In this document: positions 46,491 through 58,938 of the stretch, one piece after another
How positions within the stretch are numbered: position 1 is the stretch's first letter
How the letters are laid out: every line of letters starts with the position of its first letter
Assembly (NCBI RefSeq): GCF_900496995.4
Contig: NC_044005.1
Span: forward strand, 23,875,363-23,939,362
Length of the DNA stretch: 64,000 nucleotides
DNA from: Aquila chrysaetos chrysaetos
Taxonomy: Eukaryota; Chordata; Aves; Accipitriformes; Accipitridae
Direction: 5' to 3'
Notes under the pieces: generated by a model
Told to the model about the DNA's origin: nothing
Seen by the model: only the letters and a program-made list of their open reading frames with translations
The model's database searches: none
Position numbers and translations under genes: made by a program

Positions 46491-46562
46491 TTTATTGTCT
46501 GTTTTATTCAGAGTATCTTATTCAGAGTATTTATTTATTATTGTCTGTTTATTCAGAGTATT
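46491..46562. repeat. Local tandem duplication, 45-bp period
   Basis: TTATTGTCTGTTTTATTCAG at about 46492 recurs as TTATTGTCTGTTTATTCAG at about 46537, and ATTCAGAGTAT occurs three times in between. It looks like a recent imperfect duplication with one T lost. Confidence 0.8.
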
Positions 46563-49539
46563 TTTTGGCTTTCATTTTCTGTCCTAAATCATTGCCATAT
46601 CCTTAAACAGCTTTGTAATTTCTCCCTGAGGTTGCTGTGTGTATGTTGCCATGTAGCTTAAATAACTTTAGATAATAGGTGGAAAATGTAAACTATAAAG
46701 TACTTCATCAAATAGAGCCTGGGGTTTCTTCCATAGTAGAGAAAGGAGATGCAAAGAGAATCTGGAAAGAGGAAACGGAGAGCACAGAGGATAAAGGTAA
46801 AAGAAGGTAGCTAGCCTTTTAAAAAAATCGAAGATGGAGTGCAAACATATTTAGTTGTTGAAAGACAAGGGTATGTAAGGAATAAAAAACCCTACTTTTC
46901 TTTTTCCTGGACTTTTCATGGGAAGGTGCATCTGCCAGTGTGTCAGCCACCCCTCCTAATTGCCTTTTATCAAAATACACTTCTTGCTGCTTTATACTGA
47001 CATATCATTGCTGGGTTTAATTGGCTAAAAAAAGAATTGATCTGTTGTTTCCACAGCTCCCTCTAGGCAGCAGCAGTAATCCACATATGATTTAGGGAAT
47101 TCTTTCACTACAGTCAATCTGAAACCAGCACTGTACATGCAGCACAAATAGAACCTTCACGCTGCTTGGTATTTCAGTGCTATCGTGCATATGCCAGTCA
47201 GCAACAAGCTGTGGAGAAGACAGACATTCAGACAGTGCCTCAGAATTTGCAGTGAGAAGTTTTTTGTTAAAACCCGTGTTACTGCTTGGATTTGATTTGT
47301 TGCCGCTTTGCCTTCACAAAAGACAGGGAGTACTGTCATTTTTCTTTTCAAAGAAAAGCTGCTGTCATTTCAGCTGAAACTGTTGAGCTGTAAGACAGCC
47401 AGGATGGGTTTGGCAGTCTAGCCAGTTATCAGTCTCAGTGTTTGCAACAAGGGAGGCTGTTCTTGGCAGCAAAGTAGGTCTTACAAAAAGTATCACAGTA
47501 TATATGCAAGTAACGATCCAACAATTCCAATCACTTTGTAATGACTGTTTAGTGAGCTCTTAGATATATGTTGTGAATGAAGTTGACATTCACAACAGAT
47601 TTCTTTCTATAAAAGAGAGAAGAAAAACAGAGAACATGGAGGAGACCCTTCATCACAGCTGCGTAGTGAATAGCTGAGGATCAAAATGAATGTGCTCCTC
47701 CTCCTGTAGCTAATTATTAACAAAATTTCATGAGCTTCAACTGAATGGCACAGATGTGCAACAGTAAGGGTATGACTTCAGATGACCACTCATACAAGGC
47801 TTGGCATTGCATATAATCAGGATAGCACAGAAAGCTCCTACCCAAAAAGTAGGGTAAGATTCAAGTTGATATATATTAATCCTGCAGAAGTTAAGTTCTT
47901 GGAAGGAGTAAGTTCTGGATGGCCCTGATGAGGTCCAAGTCCTGTGCTACAGTTGATGAGACTTCCATGTTTTGGAATAGTTACCCAATATTTTCAGGGT
48001 GGAAAATAAGGACAGGCAGTTACAAAAATCACAAATTTCCACAGGATTGGTATCCTGTCTAATCTGAGAACCTGATAATTTGAGGTACTGTGGCAATTCA
48101 TACCAATGTGTGTGCATGGGGAAGGGACAGCTGTGGGATGGGGATAGGAAGCTAGAACTGATGGGTTCTGCTGATGAAACACTCTGTGTATTGACCTTGT
48201 AGAGCCTCCATTTGTTCACTTTCACATTGTGATTTCTAGTCGCACAAAAATAAGTCAGGTCAGATGGAAGTGACTAAATGGATCAAAAGTATTTCAGCTT
48301 TATGCAGATGTATTATTGAACCAGTGTGAATTCTAGGTTGATGATGCTGTCAGAATCTCTTAGTGTGCATCTCCAAGACCTCTTAACCATCTTCTGTTCC
48401 AGGGCATGATGATGGCCTTTCAACACCTTGTGCCTTAGCCCACAAAGCCTACATCAAAGTGCATATGTCATATGTTTTCGGAATCCCTACCAAGGAGGAG
48501 CAGAGTGCATAATGGAAAGACATGATAATCCAACTAATTTTGTGCCTCACTGTGTCCGATTTTAACTGCGACCCAGAAACTATTTGATTACTGAATGGTT
48601 TTAGAGTGAGGATGCCTGGCATCTGTTAGAAAAACAATACAGATTATGCTGCTATTACTGATCAGTCTGCCCAAACAGCTTGGAAGGGAGGGTTTGGTTC
48701 ATTTTAACACATAAGCATAGGACATCTGCTCAAATCAACTTCACTTTTTAAGGAGTTTTTTTGGTACAGGTTTTTCAAAGACTATGCTCTAAGCATTATA
48801 TTTAAATTATTCAGCAAGAAAGGAAATGGAAGTGCATTTCATTTATGTTAATAAACCAAAATGCTATGATAGTGATTTGAAATTTACTTTTTATTACTTG
48901 TGCTATTTTCAGATTCCAGGATACCACAGCAGGGTGTGCTTTACTTTGACTATAGCTGACCTGTTGCAGATGGTGTCATCTAGAACAGATGCCTACTCAG
49001 TCAAAACCCCCACATCTCCCTATAGGTAGAGATAGAGGAGACTAGCAGAGGTCAGCTATATCCAGTTTAAATTAAATTGCTCAAAGTTCCAAGTCCTCAT
49101 GACAAAGGCTCCAGCTCAGCTTTACAGCTTTTTTCTACAGTGTCTGAGAATGAAGAAATATTTCATAGTGTATGTACTACCAGCAAATTATGCAAATAGA
49201 ATCACAGAAGTTTATGCAGAGAAAAAATAGCATTCTCTGCCACCCCGAAACAGGATTTTCTGTTCCCCAATCTGAAATCTCAGAGCCAGCCGAAGCCCTG
49301 AAGAGTGGTAACATTGGTTCTTCCTGTTTCTGTGCAGGGTTTTGAGAGGAGGCAGCTAGGCTCTGTCCTTTCACTTGAGCCATGAGGTCAAATCCATTGG
49401 GGTAGTGCTGTGAACAGGGGATATGCTCTTCTTCACTCAGCTGGGTTTTTTTTCATCTGCATGGGCTCTGTGGTCAGGCCTACTAAAGGAAGGTGCAGTT
49501 GAAGCTGTCTTTGCAGTCTGAGTAGGGGAACTGCTTGAA

Positions 49540-50460
49540 CACAAGAAAAGTGGCTGCCATGGAACAGACCAAAAGTCTTTTATCTATGCCAGAACCCTGA
49601 CTGTGGTAGCTGCTAACAATGTGTGGCGAGCAAAGCATAAAAGAATAGGCAAGCATGTATGATACACTCCCCAAGTACTCCCTCCCATCTGCCATGTATT
49701 CACAATTCAAAAGCATCCTGAGACGGACAGTTTTTGTGGTTTTAGTATTTTTCCACAGATTTCTCTTCCATGAATTCTGAGTATCTCCATAAACCCATGT
49801 GAACTTTATTACCCACAGCAGCCTTTGACAAGAAGTTCAGTAACTCAGCTACTCCTGCCTGCTGATGACTTTATCGAGCTTTGTCATCGCCCTTCTAGTC
49901 CAAGGAGTCCTGCTTAGTGATTCCTTAGGTGTAACTCCAAGCCTTTCATTCTCCTTGCTACCCTACTCTGAAACTTTTCTAGTTCTATTACATAGGTTTT
50001 CTGGTGCAGAGACAAGAGCTATGTTATTCGAGGGGCAGATTTATGCAGTGATATAATAATTACTGGGTTTATGTTCTGCTCCTTTCCCAATAATATAATT
50101 TGATGGCTTTTTTGATGTCCAGGAAACATAAGCTGGTATTTTCATGGACTTCTCTACTGTACCCCTAAGATCTTGTTCCTGAGTTGGGATTGTCAGCTCA
50201 GAACACATCATTTATGATGTCAATTTGTCTTTTTTTACCATGTGCATCACTTTATATATTTATCTACACTGAATTCCTCTTGCCAGTCATTCAGTCTTAA
50301 GAAGTCTTCCTACAGGTCTTTGTAGCCATCTGTTTTTCTTACTGCTCTGAATATCTTAATATTACGGCAAAGTGTGTTATCTTACTGCTCACTCCTTTTT
50401 CCAGGTCCCTTATGCACATACTGAACAACATAGGCCTCCTAGAAAGAACTATTTATTCCT
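49540..50460 (-). mobile_element. Old CR1/L3-like LINE 3' region (-)
   Basis: Over 900 bp of ancient CR1 text in antisense, in consistent order: a diverged 3' end near 49560-49640, CTTCCATGAATTCTGAGTAT and ACCCATGTGAACTTTATTAC at about 49765-49812, the TTATGCAGTGATATAATAAT segment at about 50040, TAAGATCTTGTTCCTGAGTT, then CACTTTATATATTTATCTAC at 50248-50268. It is too diverged to keep an open frame. It is the longest old copy in the window. Confidence 0.75.
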
Positions 50461-52499
50461 TGTCACTTGTTGGCCCGTTGGATTTTCTTCTTGCCTGTAA
50501 GGTTAATTGTCCTAGCTGATGCCAGGTAGCATCTACAACTGAGAAAAAGCTTTCCTTGCACCCTAAAGCTTTCATGTAAGAGGGAAGCACAGTTACAGGC
50601 AGTGGCAAGGTGCACAGATACTGAAGTCAGCTGAGCTTTTTGGGACAGGGAGGGTATGTCAAGAGTTAACCGATACTTGAGCACTTTGACAGTTTTCAGC
50701 AGTAGGAGCTGTCCCTCACCTGTTTTTTTCCAGGTAATGCAAGGATCCATATAACAAAGATAATAACTTTTTTACCCCACTGATGAGAATTACCGAACAT
50801 AGAATTTGGCAGCATAAATTTTGGAAAATATAGGACAAGGGACATTTGCTATGAGGGAAGACCTAGTGGGAGGGAGGGATGTTCTGTAATGTTGCATGTG
50901 GGCAGATTAATTTAGTTATTCTGAGAATTCCTGCAGTAGAGTCTCTCCACCACAAAAACTTCTTATTACACAAGTGTTTTCTCATGAAGTATCCAATCCT
51001 TAGTCACTGTGGCTGTCACATACACATTAGGTTTAGAAAGGAGAGAATGGAAAAGATCAGATTCCAGATTTATTCTTTCAAAGAGGACCTCATGGCTGTT
51101 AGGTGATTCTTCTGATTATCTTGGATGTAATTAATGATGGTTTTGGAACCCCAGAGCTCAGCAGTACTACTACTGTTCCTTTCCATCCCTGCTGCACTGA
51201 GATGGCCATGTAGGACATCCCTTTCCCACCTAGTGGTGGGGAAAAACCCCAAACCTCTGTCAAACAGTATGTCATGTAGTCAGTCTTTTTGGCTGTACGC
51301 CAGCCAAGGAGAACAACGAAGTTGAGTGCAAGAGAAAGAGTATTAATTTCTTTTATAGAAAAAATATTTTAAAACCTTCAGAAGAAACTTGCTGAGCCTC
51401 TTGCAATTTCAAACAAAACACTTTATTCCAATGCTCTGCATTATTTCTGAAGTATTCTAGAGAAAATACGTACTGAATGCATTTTGCTGAGACAGGTTTA
51501 AAATAGCAAGTATTATGTAAGGGTATACGCAAAATGAAAAATGGCTGAAGGGATTGATCAGAGCAGAAATGGAAGAGAATATCTATAGGATACAAACATT
51601 TACAAGAAAAAGTCTGGCAAATAAATTATTTAAAGTCTATTGCCTGGATCTTTCTAATAGCTTTTAAAATATTTTTTACCAAGTTAAAACACAAGAAGGA
51701 ATAGGCAAGACATAAACCAGAAATATCAAACTTTGTTCACAAAGGCAGTATCACAGAATTCTTTCAATAGACAATAAATACATGCAATGATGGGAGATAA
51801 AAAGTTCAATAATATGTAAATATATCCATCATCCATTAGTAACAGCAAACAGCTGTATTCATTCGAAAGCATACTGCAGTCAGTCCAACATACCATACCT
51901 TTCCAATGTCCTACTAGTTTCCATGGAACAAATATTCTGGTTTGTTTTAAGGTAAAAAGAGGTTTGAAATAAGCGATCCATGTTACTTTTAAAAGCATTT
52001 TTAAAATAAATGTTGATTAGTCTTTCCTCTCTTTCTGAAAAAGAATGATTCAAGCTTGGATTTTCTTTTCCACTGGTACACTGGTATCTATGAACTCTGT
52101 AGCATAAATGTACAGTTTGTCCATTAGAACTTGATTGTCTTAGCTGCTGCTGAGATACTAAATAAAGGCACTCAGGAAACTTTTTCTCCCTTTAATGATT
52201 ATTCCAGTATCAGAAAGGTGACAGAACCCGGGGGGCAGGGGTTGCATCTCAACATAATGCATTTTGTATGGGACTTTCAGACACAGGCAGAGTGTTCCAA
52301 ATGCGCCGTTTCAAGAGTAGGAAATTTTGCTGATCTGCACACTTAAGAAGCTACTTTTATGTTTCTGATTAACACTGGCTGAGTCCAGATCACAGAAGAG
52401 GAGGTCATAAATTATTATTTGCATGGTTTTCAGCAGTTCTGGTTTCAAAGTTTGCTGAAAATCAACTAAAAATGGAAGCCTGCCCTCCCCCAAAATAAG

Positions 52500-54563
52500 C
52501 AGCTAAATTAATCTATAATGCAATATTGTGTATTTTTAATGGTGTTAACAATGACAATTTTTTTTTTTTTTTTTGAGATCATCTCACAGAGTTGGTGAAT
52601 CTAGGCCCTTGTTTCTGCTCACTGAAGCAGCCTTCATTTATAACCAAGAATATGGAATCAAAACTGAGTTTGAATTGGGAGTATGTACATGGCATTTGCA
52701 ATCATGCAATTTCCAGCTGTAGTAGCTAGCAGTTTGAAGGGCTCTACCATTACATTTTTCTGGATACTACTAACCCACACTATGAAAGATCACACTGCTG
52801 TCTGCTCAGTTGAATTCAGTTCCTCAAAGACTGTAATTCCATTTAAAACAGTATAGATAGTACAAAATGAGCTTTAAAATACCTACCTGAAAGCAAAGAT
52901 TCAGCCAGTATTCTCCATTCTCATGGTAAGCCTTCCAAATAGATGAGTGAAATGATCAATGGTAATCTTGGTAGCAGCCCTACAGAGCTCGTCTCTACAG
53001 TTGGCTGAGAACAGGTCTGATCCTGCTGTCAAAACCAGGCACTCAGGCCACACAAGTATTAACAAGCAAGCTGGTGCAGTGCAGCCCCTACCCTGAGTCC
53101 TGATGTCTGCAGGAGATGTGGAGAGCCAGGCCCTGGTTCATTTGTTTGTGGTGTATGGATGAACTGAGCACAGCCAAGCTTGAATTTGGTCTGGCCCCAT
53201 CTAGCAGCAGGTATGGCAGAAGAATGCTTTCGTGCTTCACTGGAGCAAAAGGCTGTGGGTTGTTCCTTGTATGTGAGCTTTGATTTCCTTAAGCACAGTG
53301 TGGAGAGTATGTGTCTAAGCTACAGACAGGCTATGGCAACCAGAAGCTAACTGTGTGGTTTATGTAGTTGTACTGCAGACATTGCAGAAGTCAGACAACA
53401 GATGTCACTACAAGATGGACAGATGTTCTTAAAACATGTTGGGGGAGCTAGTGGTTAGCCTTCAATTCAGTAACTGAAGGGCATGAAGTATCCTGAAGGC
53501 ACAATCCACTCCGTTTGTCTAAGTGTAAATTTGAGGCAGCTCAACATAGCAGGTGCTAAAAGGAAAGTCATTCTATCCCTGTAAGAGAGGGGTAAGTAGG
53601 GGTAACAGTAGTGAGAAAGCAGTAGTTACAGGGTGTTCAAAGTAATAAACGTGCTCAGATAAAACAGTACTGGAATCAGGTAAAGAATGAATAATTGGGA
53701 GAAAATTTAGTACAATGTTAAGTTTCAGCCATCAAAAAAATACAAACATTATTAACCTGACTGGGTAGACTGGTCTTCAAAACAAATTCAAACTAAACCA
53801 TCTCCTAAGTAGGTTTATTAAAAAGTGAGAGTGATAGTAAGGGAATTCTTGCAGCACACAGAGACAAATGCCCTAATGTTTCTTACCTGTTAGCTTATGA
53901 GCAGCCGCAAAATCAATGACACTTGCCTTTTACTGCTATAAAGGCAATATGAAGAGGCTTCTTCTCCCACCTCACGCAACTAAACCAAGAACTGCAAACA
54001 AAAGACTAGCTTTTGTTTTAGGTCAAGATGGCAAAAGCAGAAGGAATCTGTTCCATTTTAGGCCCTGGCGGAAGTTTTAGAAATTTGCTATTAGAAAACC
54101 AGTTGAACCTCTTGACACATAGGCAGTTGGCATTTGAGAACTTCAACCTCTAATATTTTTTTTTTCATCTCATTTTAATTATAAAACTTTACGTCCTTTT
54201 TTTAGTCATACAAGTACCCCCAAGTTTTATGCTTGGTCTCCTGCTTCCTTAAATTTTTTAGATGAGGGTATATTTCATATTTGCTGAGTTTATAGATACA
54301 CATTTTCCTATTTAGATAAAGCATTCACATCTGCTGCCAGCATTATCATCAGAACAGTATCTTATGACCTGCACTGATAAGAGTGTGAGACAAGAGGTTC
54401 GAATGAGTGACTTGTCTAAAAGAAGACCACTCTGAAGGTACTTTCAGACATCTCAAAGGATAGGCTAAGGAAAAATGATATGGAGAATATGTTATCTTCT
54501 CACTCGATTCACTGTATGCACAACCACCTCTTGACCAGATTGTGGCTGTGATACTTTGAGATG
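52500..54563 (-). other. TSHR: Probable 3' UTR of TSHR
   Basis: Sequence following the TSHR stop on the minus strand. Human TSHR has a roughly 2-kb 3' UTR, which would end near 52.5 kb. A minus-strand ATTAAA at 52535-52540 fits that, and AATAAA hexamers also occur on this strand at 53814-53819 and 51422-51427. I cannot tell which is used. No repeats recognised in it. Confidence 0.45.
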
Positions 54564-55971
54564 TTATAGATCAGTTTGCTTGCATTCTTCCATGAGAATT
54601 TGGTTCTGCATTGTCACAGCAGGAAGGTAATTGTTGACTGGGTCTTGAGTGCTTGTAAGAATCTGACCTAGCCCTCGGCTGATTCTCTGCCCGTAAGAGC
54701 CGCTGCTGTTTTTGGCTGAGATTGTCTGACCTCTGTAGACTTGAGCCTGATGCTCACATATACCAAACCTGCTTAGCAGGATAAACACATCTCTTCGGAA
54801 AGCTTTGGTGAAAATAGCATAAAGAAAGGGGTTGGCACAAGAATTGAGTGGGTAGAAGAGTACCAGCAGAATCTTGGAATTGGTGACAGTTATCAGTGGT
54901 TTGTTCATAATGGCTGATAAAGCATGGAAAGAGATGGGAGCCATGCACACAAAGTCAGTGAAAATCAACACAGCCATCCGCTTGGCAATTTTGGTGTCTT
55001 TGTCCCCTGACTTGTACTGAGGATTTCGCACAGTTACATAGATTTTTATGTAGCAGGCACAAATGATGACAAAAGCAATAATGTTACATATTAAAACGAA
55101 GACAACGTAGGCTTCAGACACTGGTGTTTCAGTGTCCATAGGCAAGCAGATGCTGACTTTGCTATAGCTGCTGACGCCAACGAGTGGCAAAAGGGCAAGA
55201 AGAAAGCACGAGAACCACCCTCCCAGCATGATAATCAAAGCATGCCGGAGGCGAATCTTTCGATCTGGGCGCATGGCAAAAGTGATGGCATACCAGCGCT
55301 CCAGGGTGATCACAGTCAGTGTGTACACAGAAAGTTCACTAGCAAAGACCGTGAAAAAGCCAGCTGTGTTGCAACCAGGCCCAGTCTGCCACTCTATAGC
55401 ATGGTTGTAGTACTCTGACCTGGTGTAGAGATCCACTGAAGCAATCAGGAGGAGGTATAGCCCCATGCAAAAATCAGCAAAGGCCAAGTTACACATCAGA
55501 AAGCGTGGTACAGTCAGTTTATAATGGCTGGTGAGAAGTATGAAAAGGACGAAAATGTTACCTAGGATGGCCAGCAGGTTCACAAACCACACCACAATCC
55601 TCAGAAATTGATATCCCATTATATCCTCACAGGGATTAAACTCATCAGGTTCTGGAGTGCATATTACGTCTTCGTTGCCTCCGCAGACGGGATAGTCATA
55701 ATGACTGTCAAAGGTCTGGACGTCTTCCATTTGAGGGTTCTTGAGCTCTTGGCCAAACCCAAGATTCCCTTCTCCGTGCTCTTCCAAAAAAATGTAATAA
55801 TGGGAATTGTCGTGAAGATTTGTGAACTTGGTGGTTTTGTCATACGCAGTATCAGTGTGGTCTGTGTATTCTTCTGCATAATCTTTGTAAAAAGGATCTC
55901 TGAGAGCTTTGACTGATCTCTTACGAAACCTGTGACTGCTGCTCTGGTTACATGTCAGGTACTCCAGGATT
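54564..55971 (-). CDS. TSHR: TSHR last coding exon (human exon 10): hinge, seven-TM domain, C-tail
   Basis: Encodes 468 residues after completing a split Gly codon at an acceptor CTCTTTCAG; the exon begins at 55971 and ends in TAA at 54564-54566. TSHR is the G-protein-coupled receptor for thyrotropin at the plasma membrane, acting mainly through Gs and cAMP. Seen: hinge CNQSS (N-glycosylation site kept), RFRKRS, the tyrosine-sulfation motif HYDYPVC, CEDIMGY, seven hydrophobic helices, TM3 ERW, TM6 [12 protein letters not shown]7 NPFLY, and a tail ending TDL, a class I PDZ ligand like human TVL. Helices match human closely; the N-terminal hinge insert and C-tail differ a lot. The TM6 residue matching human Tyr643 is His (54924-54926). 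I prefer the spliced start over the internal TTG at 55785-55787. Confidence 0.97.
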
Positions 55972-57539
55972 CTGAAAGAGTAGAGGAGGAAATCACTGCT
56001 GGCATTTACCGTCTGACTGCAGTGCAGTGAGTAAACAAAGGGAACACTTCAAAAGCAAATCACTGTGAATGAAAACATAGCTATAAAAATGTGATCAGAT
56101 ATATTTCTGTTAACAGAACATATAGTGAACAATAAGCTTGAGTGTTTCTGGGCTTTTTTTTAAACTATGTTTTCCCTTTCTCTGTTGCTATCACCTATCC
56201 CCAGTAGTAATTTGGTTTGTTCAGCCTCCATAATCCCTCTTCCTACTTGGGATCTGCATTCTTAGTAGGTAACAAGACTTTAACCTACTATTTATAACTT
56301 CGTAGATAATACACACAGTATTACTTTCCTTTTAATTTTTGCTTACAAATCAATTTCTTCCAGAACTTCCATCATTTAAATTTCTGTTCTATTTTCTGTA
56401 GGTGCTCTACAGCTAACTGGCGGTGTAGTGGTTGGGAATTCTGTACGTCATGGTGTGATGCACCTGTATTTGTAGTTGAAAATTGTTCATACTTCTTGCT
56501 AGGAAAAAATTGCAATTTGGCATCAAATTTTTTGAGAACTGTGATCCACTGTCACATAACCATTAGCAATTCTCATTTCCAGTAGTCTAGAATACAAGAT
56601 GGCTTACAACTTGAGATTGCATAGAATTCAGTCTGAGAAATTTTCATCTCTACTAATAGACATGCAAATACGTGCTTCTTTCCGTCATTAGATTGTGCTG
56701 GGTTCTTTCTGCACATTCTTCCTGTCCAGGTTTTGAATCTCTCCACTCTGTTTTATTTCTGTCCTCACTTTCCCAGTCTGTTCTAATTGTGAATGTTATT
56801 GCTTTGCAAGTTTATTATTGAATAATTCATATACTTATCGTAGCATATTTTTAATATACTATGTATTCCAACCACAAATACTGCAGTACTGAAGACTGGG
56901 GCTGTCTTCCTAAATCAGGGGCTGGCCTAGATAAGAATTCTCTAAACCTTATTGAACTTTGGAGAAATTTACAATGGATTTGCATTCTGCAGTAAAATTC
57001 TGCTGCTAATCACAGTAAGTCATCCTCCCACCCTCCCCCCAGCAGGTGAGTCACTGTGTTGCATGAGGACATCTATAAATGTATTTTTTTCTTTCCAAAA
57101 GCTATCTGCACCTCTTCTGATGGGAGACTGGAAATCCTGCTGAAATGGAATTTGAAATAATCTGTCTACAAGGTTATTACAGAATCATTTATTCTAAGCT
57201 TTTCAGTTAGAGAACATATGAGACATGAGGCTATAACCCCTCCAAAACTTCTTTTTCCAGGCCTTGTTAAAGCACATTCTGTGTTACAGCACATTCCCCC
57301 TTTTTTTCCCCTTTAATTCTGGACTCAACAAAAGGAGGAGCTGTTGCAAAAGGTCCTACAAATTGTTATATTAAGATAATTCTTTATTCTCTCAGTTTGA
57401 AATTGTAATCTTTATTTCAAAGAATGTCCTCTATACCTAGAAAAATGGTCACAAAAGTGCCAATGGATGTAATTTTATATTAATACTAAAACATTGTCTT
57501 CACTTACATACTTTAAAATTGAAAGTTAGTGAAACTCAC
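55972..57539 (-). other. TSHR: TSHR intron 9
   Basis: A 1.6 kb AT-rich intron on the minus strand, donor GTGAGT and acceptor TTTCAG. I see no repeats or genes in it. Confidence 0.9.
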
Positions 57540-57728
57540 CCGCTGGTTTTTTTCCAGCTCTTGAAAGCACAGCAGTGACTTGGATATGATAGGTCAGCTC
57601 GCATTAGCTGAAGAAATACCTTTACAGCTGGTAATTTCTTTAAAGTCCACGTATTTTTGGCCATTAGTTCTTTAAGGCTTTCCAGTCCTTTGGCTGGAAG
57701 GTTAGCAACGGCTGTTCTGGAGACATCC
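57540..57728 (-). CDS. TSHR: TSHR penultimate coding exon (human exon 9)
   Basis: 189 nt, the same length as human exon 9. It completes a split Leu codon and reads [20 protein letters not shown], then the NTWTLKKLP stretch, [20 protein letters not shown] and the first two bases of Gly. It carries the last leucine-rich repeat and the cysteine cluster CCAF that begins the hinge and pairs with cysteines near TM1. Acceptor TTTACCTAG, donor GTGAGT; phase joins exactly to the next exon, giving G-ILEYL, where human has G-ILESL. No stop or frameshift. Confidence 0.95.
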
Positions 57729-58149
57729 CTAGGTAAAGGAAGAAAAAGACAAACGTCAGAATATCCAGTGACTGGATCAGAATTTTTTCAGATTCTCACA
57801 TAGAATTCTATAGCAAAAATCAAATCCAGAGCAGGTAGGGATTTCATACCACTTTGTTAGGTTCTGATACCATTCAAATTCAAGTAGGATATGAACTCCT
57901 CCTGTGATTTTTCTCTGTGTTTTAAAGCTCTTGTCTTTAATGTCTCATAGTGCAGAATATAGATGACAAAGAAATACCAGGACTTTTAAAATGACACCTT
58001 TCCAGCCAACCAGATACAAATGCATACACAAAAGCAAAGTTTTAAAAATTCCTTAAAGAAATCACATCTTCCATTGGAAGAGCTATTTTCCTTTAGACCC
58101 CTTTAGACTCATTTTAACCTATTGGGATACGTCAATAGAAAGAAAGTAA

Positions 58150-58900
58150 TTACTAAAACAATGTTCTTCATAAACTGAAATTAAAATCTTCTATCTCAGT
58201 CAATCCTGAAACTCTCAGAAAATTTAGTATTATGTTTGCTGCTTTCTATTTTTCTGGTACTGAGTCTACCTCAGCAGATACATTGCATAGTTGATGTGGG
58301 AGGTGAATTTCCTTTAGAACTGCCAGGTGAATGTCATCTGGTCCTGTTAGTGTTTTCTACCCATTTTTTGCTTTTTCCCAAAACCTCTTCTACTGATGCT
58401 TGAAGTCAAGATGTTTTCTCAGAGTTATACACTGTAAAGAAGTAAACCTATAAAAAAGGTTCTAGTGTAGGAACACTGTGTGAGCACTTTCATCATGAAC
58501 ACCCTAATAATAAATAATTCAGCTTTTTTCTATGCATTGTTTCCCAAGGTGCTGTTCTTATCCCTCTAGAAGTCTCACCCACTGGCTGGTTTCTTGTACC
58601 TAAAAGAAAATTATTACTAATCTTATGCTTTAAACAAATTTCTTCTAAACACTTGGTGTTGCTCTGCCTTTTTTTTTTTCTTTTGATTTGCTTGTATTTT
58701 TTTTTTTTTTTAATTGAGTTAGAAATTGCTTCCCCTTGCTGCAGGAGGGCTTTTTTACTTCTAATATCTTCTTTGCTATCATACATATTTGAATATGGCA
58801 CAACTAGTTGATTTCAACCACATAAACTTTTTTGTTCTTCTGGAGTCCTTTTTGATAGGTAGTGTGTGTTTCTACCAAGCCCCTGAATTGGCTCTTAGAA
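58150..58900 (-). mobile_element. Old CR1/L3-like LINE ORF2 region (-)
   Basis: Antisense wording typical of ancient CR1 reverse-transcriptase regions: AATGTCATCTGGTCCTGTTA near 58330, followed by poly-T-rich sequence and TTGTTCTTCTGGAGTCCTTT near 58830. Highly diverged; boundaries approximate. Confidence 0.5.
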
Positions 58901-58938
58901 AAGTCCGAATGCTGCCTGCTATCATTTTATCTTTTAAA

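Larger units (their letters stand above)
43506..52500. other. Convergent intergenic region between GTF2A1 and TSHR
   Basis: About 9 kb between the two tail-to-tail genes. It holds a local duplication at 46491-46562 and a long old CR1 copy at 49540-50460. The remainder is AT-rich sequence where I recognise no gene on either strand. The left and right limits depend on inferred poly(A) sites. Confidence 0.6.

Noticed and set aside
55785..55787. TTG as a start of a 407-codon TSHR frame
   Set aside because: The frame continues open upstream to a good acceptor at 55971, with recognisable TSHR residues [11 protein letters not shown], so this is an internal Leu codon in a spliced exon.
55608..55916. 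Plus-strand 102-codon frame inside the TSHR exon
   Set aside because: Antisense of the strongly conserved TSHR hinge coding sequence, with no family resemblance of its own.
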